A stretch of 64,000 bases of DNA from Batrachochytrium dendrobatidis JAM81 (lineage: Eukaryota > Chytridiomycota > Chytridiomycetes > Rhizophydiales). Below, piece after piece: positions 60,865 through 64,000 of this stretch (within the stretch, counting starts at the first letter, position 1; the number at the start of each line of letters is the position of its first letter). The stretch is from NCBI RefSeq assembly GCF_000203795.2, contig NW_006281106.1, positions 811,302 to 875,301 of the forward strand, read 5' to 3'. A model generated the notes under the pieces. It made no database searches. It was not told the origin of the DNA and saw only the letters and a program-made list of their open reading frames with translations. The position numbers and the translations under genes were made by a program.

Positions 60865-63800
60865 ATGGTTGCAACAAGGCAAAACAGAGAGAGTTTATAC
60901 ACCATGAGTAGACCATGTTATCAAATATTACGCTTATTCTTTTTGGGTTTCATCGTGCCTAGCTCTGCTGTTTTTGTTCCCAGCTATTCGACAACTATCG
61001 CACCCATCTCGAGCCAGATATGTTCACTTTCCGCTTCATCAATATTTGACCCTACTCAGTTACAATGCGTTTCTTGTCCTCAACAAACAGTATCTGGAAT
61101 AAGCAGTTAGTCATTTGATGCGATTTTATTCAATATATATAAAGTTGAATGTTGATTTGTTATGCCAGATGCTTATCAGCTATTATCATTTTGTATTAGC
61201 ATCGTGTAGCTGTTCTACAGGTGTTCGCCAGATAGGCGTTTCATGCGTGACGTGCACACTACCTCTGGTAAATATATAGTATTTTTTATTGCAATAGACT
61301 ATTAATTAGTCTGAAATAAGCTAACTATTAAAAATCAACAAATACAGATTCCGTCAAATGATGGAACATTCTGTGTATCCTGTCCATCAACTGCGCCTGC
61401 TACTCAAATCACCTTGCTTAATTCAACATTTAGTGTCTGCAATTGTCCTGCAGGCCAGTACTTTTGTAAGAACATCTCGTTCCAGTAACTGATCAAACTG
61501 TATACCAGATTTTCAACAAAACTTTCACAATAGCCTTAACCATATGTGTATTAAATTTTAGCGGACAGAAATACCAATGGGAGCTCATTGGCAACAGGCG
61601 TTTGTACGGCGTGTCCAAGTGGATACTATCCATCACGCGATCTATCCTTTTGCATTGCATGTCCAGACACACTGAACATGGTTGCAACATTAAACTCTGG
61701 CTCCTATACATGCTCGTGTCTTACCGCTGGCGGGTATACATCTCCACCAGTAAGCGAACTAACATGGTTTCAGTACAAAAATGATGATGTGTCGGGTTGC
61801 TGACTATGCAATTGCTTTATAGCAAGGATCAATCTGCATGTTGGCAAGCACTGTATCAAATGTGATATCCACATTTGGAGCTGTGGATGCGTCAGTTTCA
61901 TTCAAGGTAGTTGTTTAATATCACTAATTTTTATTGACTTTTGATTAACAGGTTATTTTGGTTTATAGGACATGATTGACATTAATGGGAATCCAACTCA
62001 AAACACGATACAATCCGACACAATTGCCAAAAATTATATTCAGGCTATTGGTAAATGTCAGGCAAGTAGTTGGCACTACTACTGTAACGGCAGTCAGCAT
62101 GTCTTGTTTTTAACATACAACTTTCAAATCTTGCACATTTGCAACAACCTGGAAATCGTTTTTAGGTGGATGGAAGTCTACAGTATTGTCAAGTTTTAGC
62201 AAATCTGTGTGTACTTGCAATATATGACCAATCCAACAAACTTTGTGCAGCATATCTCACAATGGCCAAAAGTCGACAAAGCATTCTTTCTTCACCTTAC
62301 GATGATCAGTGAGTATAAATATCTGTATAATTATTCTGCACATTATTTACTAATACACGGTAACATAGACCAATAGGTCTTCCATGGCTTTATTATGGAA
62401 TTGTAAACCACGAGTCACCTCAAACTACACAGCAAAAAATTCCAAATGTAGTACTCGACTCTACCGGTCTATCTGTAGGTTTTATATCTTGCGGTAAATC
62501 TGAATGTTATCACTGGCTTACTGTATTGTTTTTAGGGATCATTGCGACTGCCATTTGTACTTGGTGTTTATCACCTAAACGGCAGTTTTTTGGGCTATCA
62601 AAACCTTACCACTCAGTTTCAGGTGACATAGAACCTAATTTTTGATGTATGAATTCAATTCAATTGATATTGAATGAATACATGACTCAATTTGAATCAT
62701 TTGTGTGCATGGATTTAGCTATGCAGCACAGACTCATTGACGGCTTCAAATTGGGACAGAGTGGCAAGAGACTACACCAATACGTGTTTGCTTAATCTTT
62801 ATAATTTGGTATCTCAAAACTACGATACATACTTTTATGAACTTTGTAAGTACAATTTATTTGAATGTCGAGTTTATCTTGCAGATATCTTATAACTTAC
62901 TGTTTCTGTAAATCCCATCATTTAGTTTTAGCGCAGCCATTAGGCCAGCTTTATCCTGTTCCCATTCGAATTTCAAATTACAGAACTGTTTCTGGGTTGC
63001 AGATCAATCGAAATCCATCCATGATTGATTGGTCAAACAGCCAATTATTCAGACGATTTTTTTTGATTGATACAGCAAGTGGAATTGTGAATGGTGCAAC
63101 TACTATTGTTCGATTTCCATCGTCAATTTCCATTACCATTTTTAAAGCATCTGATGTTGGAAAAATTACGTTACCTATTGTTGATATTACTTATACAGAG
63201 CGTGAGATATCAGCTATTTCTGAAACTGACAAGTCAATTTTTTCTACCACTCCCGTAAGTTATAGTTTAATATTTGATATTAAGATTCTAGTTCAAAATC
63301 TTTTACAAGGTGCTATTGTACATGTTTTAATAGCATTACTTTACCATGATTTAAATGAATGTATATACTATAGATTTCATTCTCAGTAGCATACGTTCAA
63401 GACTACTCTGTTATCAAGCAAGTTCTCATGTACACATTTGTCATTGCGATTGCAGTGGGATTGGTTTACGCGTTTTATACTACTCGTTTGTGGAGCTCTC
63501 GCAACTTAGGACCATACGATTCGATTGACATTCGTGTATGTTGTACATCAAACTCTTTTAATTGATTATGTGTTGTGACCAAGAACCTGTTTTGTCAAGG
63601 CAGTTGTCAAACTGTCAAGCTTTGTTTAAAATATGCATAATATTAACTCATTTCAATCCACTTTTTCATTTAGTTTATTTTCCGGCTATTGGTCAATGTC
63701 TGCGGGGCACTTGGACCAATTATGGGCTCATATCTATTTGTTGTAGTTGTGTGCTTCTTCATATTTTTCAAGATTCAGAGCGTTTTATTTATATACATCC

Positions 63801-64000
63801 CGTACAATCCATCTGATATGTCTCTTGTAACTATGGCGGTTGCAGGAATCACAGTAGCCGAGGTAATTTAAAAATGAGTCAACAGTTATACATTGTTTTT
63901 CTATACTCTAATACCGCAGCCTGGTGTTCTAACTTTTTGCTATAAAACGATTGTAATGAAAAGTTTGTTTACATTGCTAAACTGATGATTGTACAATGCA
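60865..64000 (+). CDS. TMEM67: Meckelin (TMEM67/MKS3), 5' part, cut by right edge
   Basis: Ciliary transition-zone membrane receptor. ATG 60865 or 60904; the latter gives a clean signal peptide (MSRPCYQILRLFFLGFIVPS). A Cys-rich extracellular region of EGF-like modules follows over several exons: QLQCVSCPQQT, ASCSCSTGVRQIGVSCVTCT, FCVSCPSTAPAT, CNCPAGQYF, VCTACPSGYYPSRDLSFCIA and SYTCSCLTAGGY. The middle domain has VLANLCVLAIYD, PVPIRISNYRTVSGLQIN, QLFRRFFLIDTASGIVNGAT and LPIVDITYTERE. The first membrane parts are IKQVLMYTFVIAIAVGLVYA and CFFIFFKIQSVLFIYIPYNP. The order matches animal meckelin. The remaining transmembrane helices lie beyond the window. Fungi without flagella lack this gene. 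Confidence 0.92.

Overview
This window is intron-rich eukaryotic nuclear DNA from what looks like a zoosporic (flagellated) early-diverging fungus, most plausibly a chytrid. Three observations support this. Tryptophan synthase is the fungal alpha-beta fusion. The gene set includes fungal regulators (APSES/ankyrin Mbp1-type factor, Kin4-type kinase, Ubp2-type deubiquitinase). Two genes are restricted to organisms with a cilium or flagellum (CFAP100 and TMEM67/meckelin). Genes are close together, and almost all are split by short GT-AG introns, often 55-120 nt with a CTAAC/CTGAC-like branch site. The sequence is AT-rich between genes. The species name is an inference I cannot test here.

Layout, left to right. 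1-823 (-) 5' part of a galactokinase; 1027-4847 (-) Mbp1/Swi4-like factor; 5145-10032 (-) Ubp2-like deubiquitinase; 10090-11340 unresolved; 11490-13554 (-) SAP+SAM protein; 14104-15729 (+) ribokinase; 16020-17380 (+) mitochondrial carrier; 17943-19529 (-) LST8; 19903-21280 (+) Sec14-like protein; 21367-22323 (-) PDCD5; 22744-23584 (-) RPB9; 24390-28483 (+) Kin4-like kinase; 28664-30462 (-) Spt20; 31830-32279 (+) ribosomal protein L35/uL29; 32429-35552 (+) Prp4 kinase; 35835-38757 (+) TRP5; 39067-43025 (-) Spc98/GCP3; 43219-44118 (+) LAMTOR3; 44441-45268 (+) RPA12; 45917-48968 (+) CFAP100; 49325-52077 (-) DH-PH-FYVE RhoGEF; 52782-54204 (+) ORC6; 54321-57986 (-) cytosolic MetRS; 58234-59093 (-) secreted thioredoxin-fold protein; 59530-60812 (-) EMC4; 60865 to the right edge (+) TMEM67.

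These are mostly unrelated housekeeping genes and not an operon-like system. Loose themes are TOR signalling (LST8, LAMTOR3), transcription (RPB9, RPA12, Spt20, Mbp1), microtubules and flagellum (GCP3, CFAP100, TMEM67, perhaps the SAP/SAM protein) and cell-cycle control (Mbp1, Kin4, ORC6).

The most unusual signal is a dispersed, non-coding repeat family not explained by the genes. Its 'head' of about 19 bp (GCCGTATTCACGTAAAATG and variants) occurs 14 times here. It is often followed by a more diverged 'body'. Several heads sit 11-77 bp upstream of start codons, with one orientation relative to the gene. Other notable points are at least four GC-AG introns with GCAAG donors, a RhoGEF whose 3' end can be read either as a tail-anchored form or, after splicing, as a form with a second zinc finger, and a perfect 16-bp hairpin in an intergenic region.
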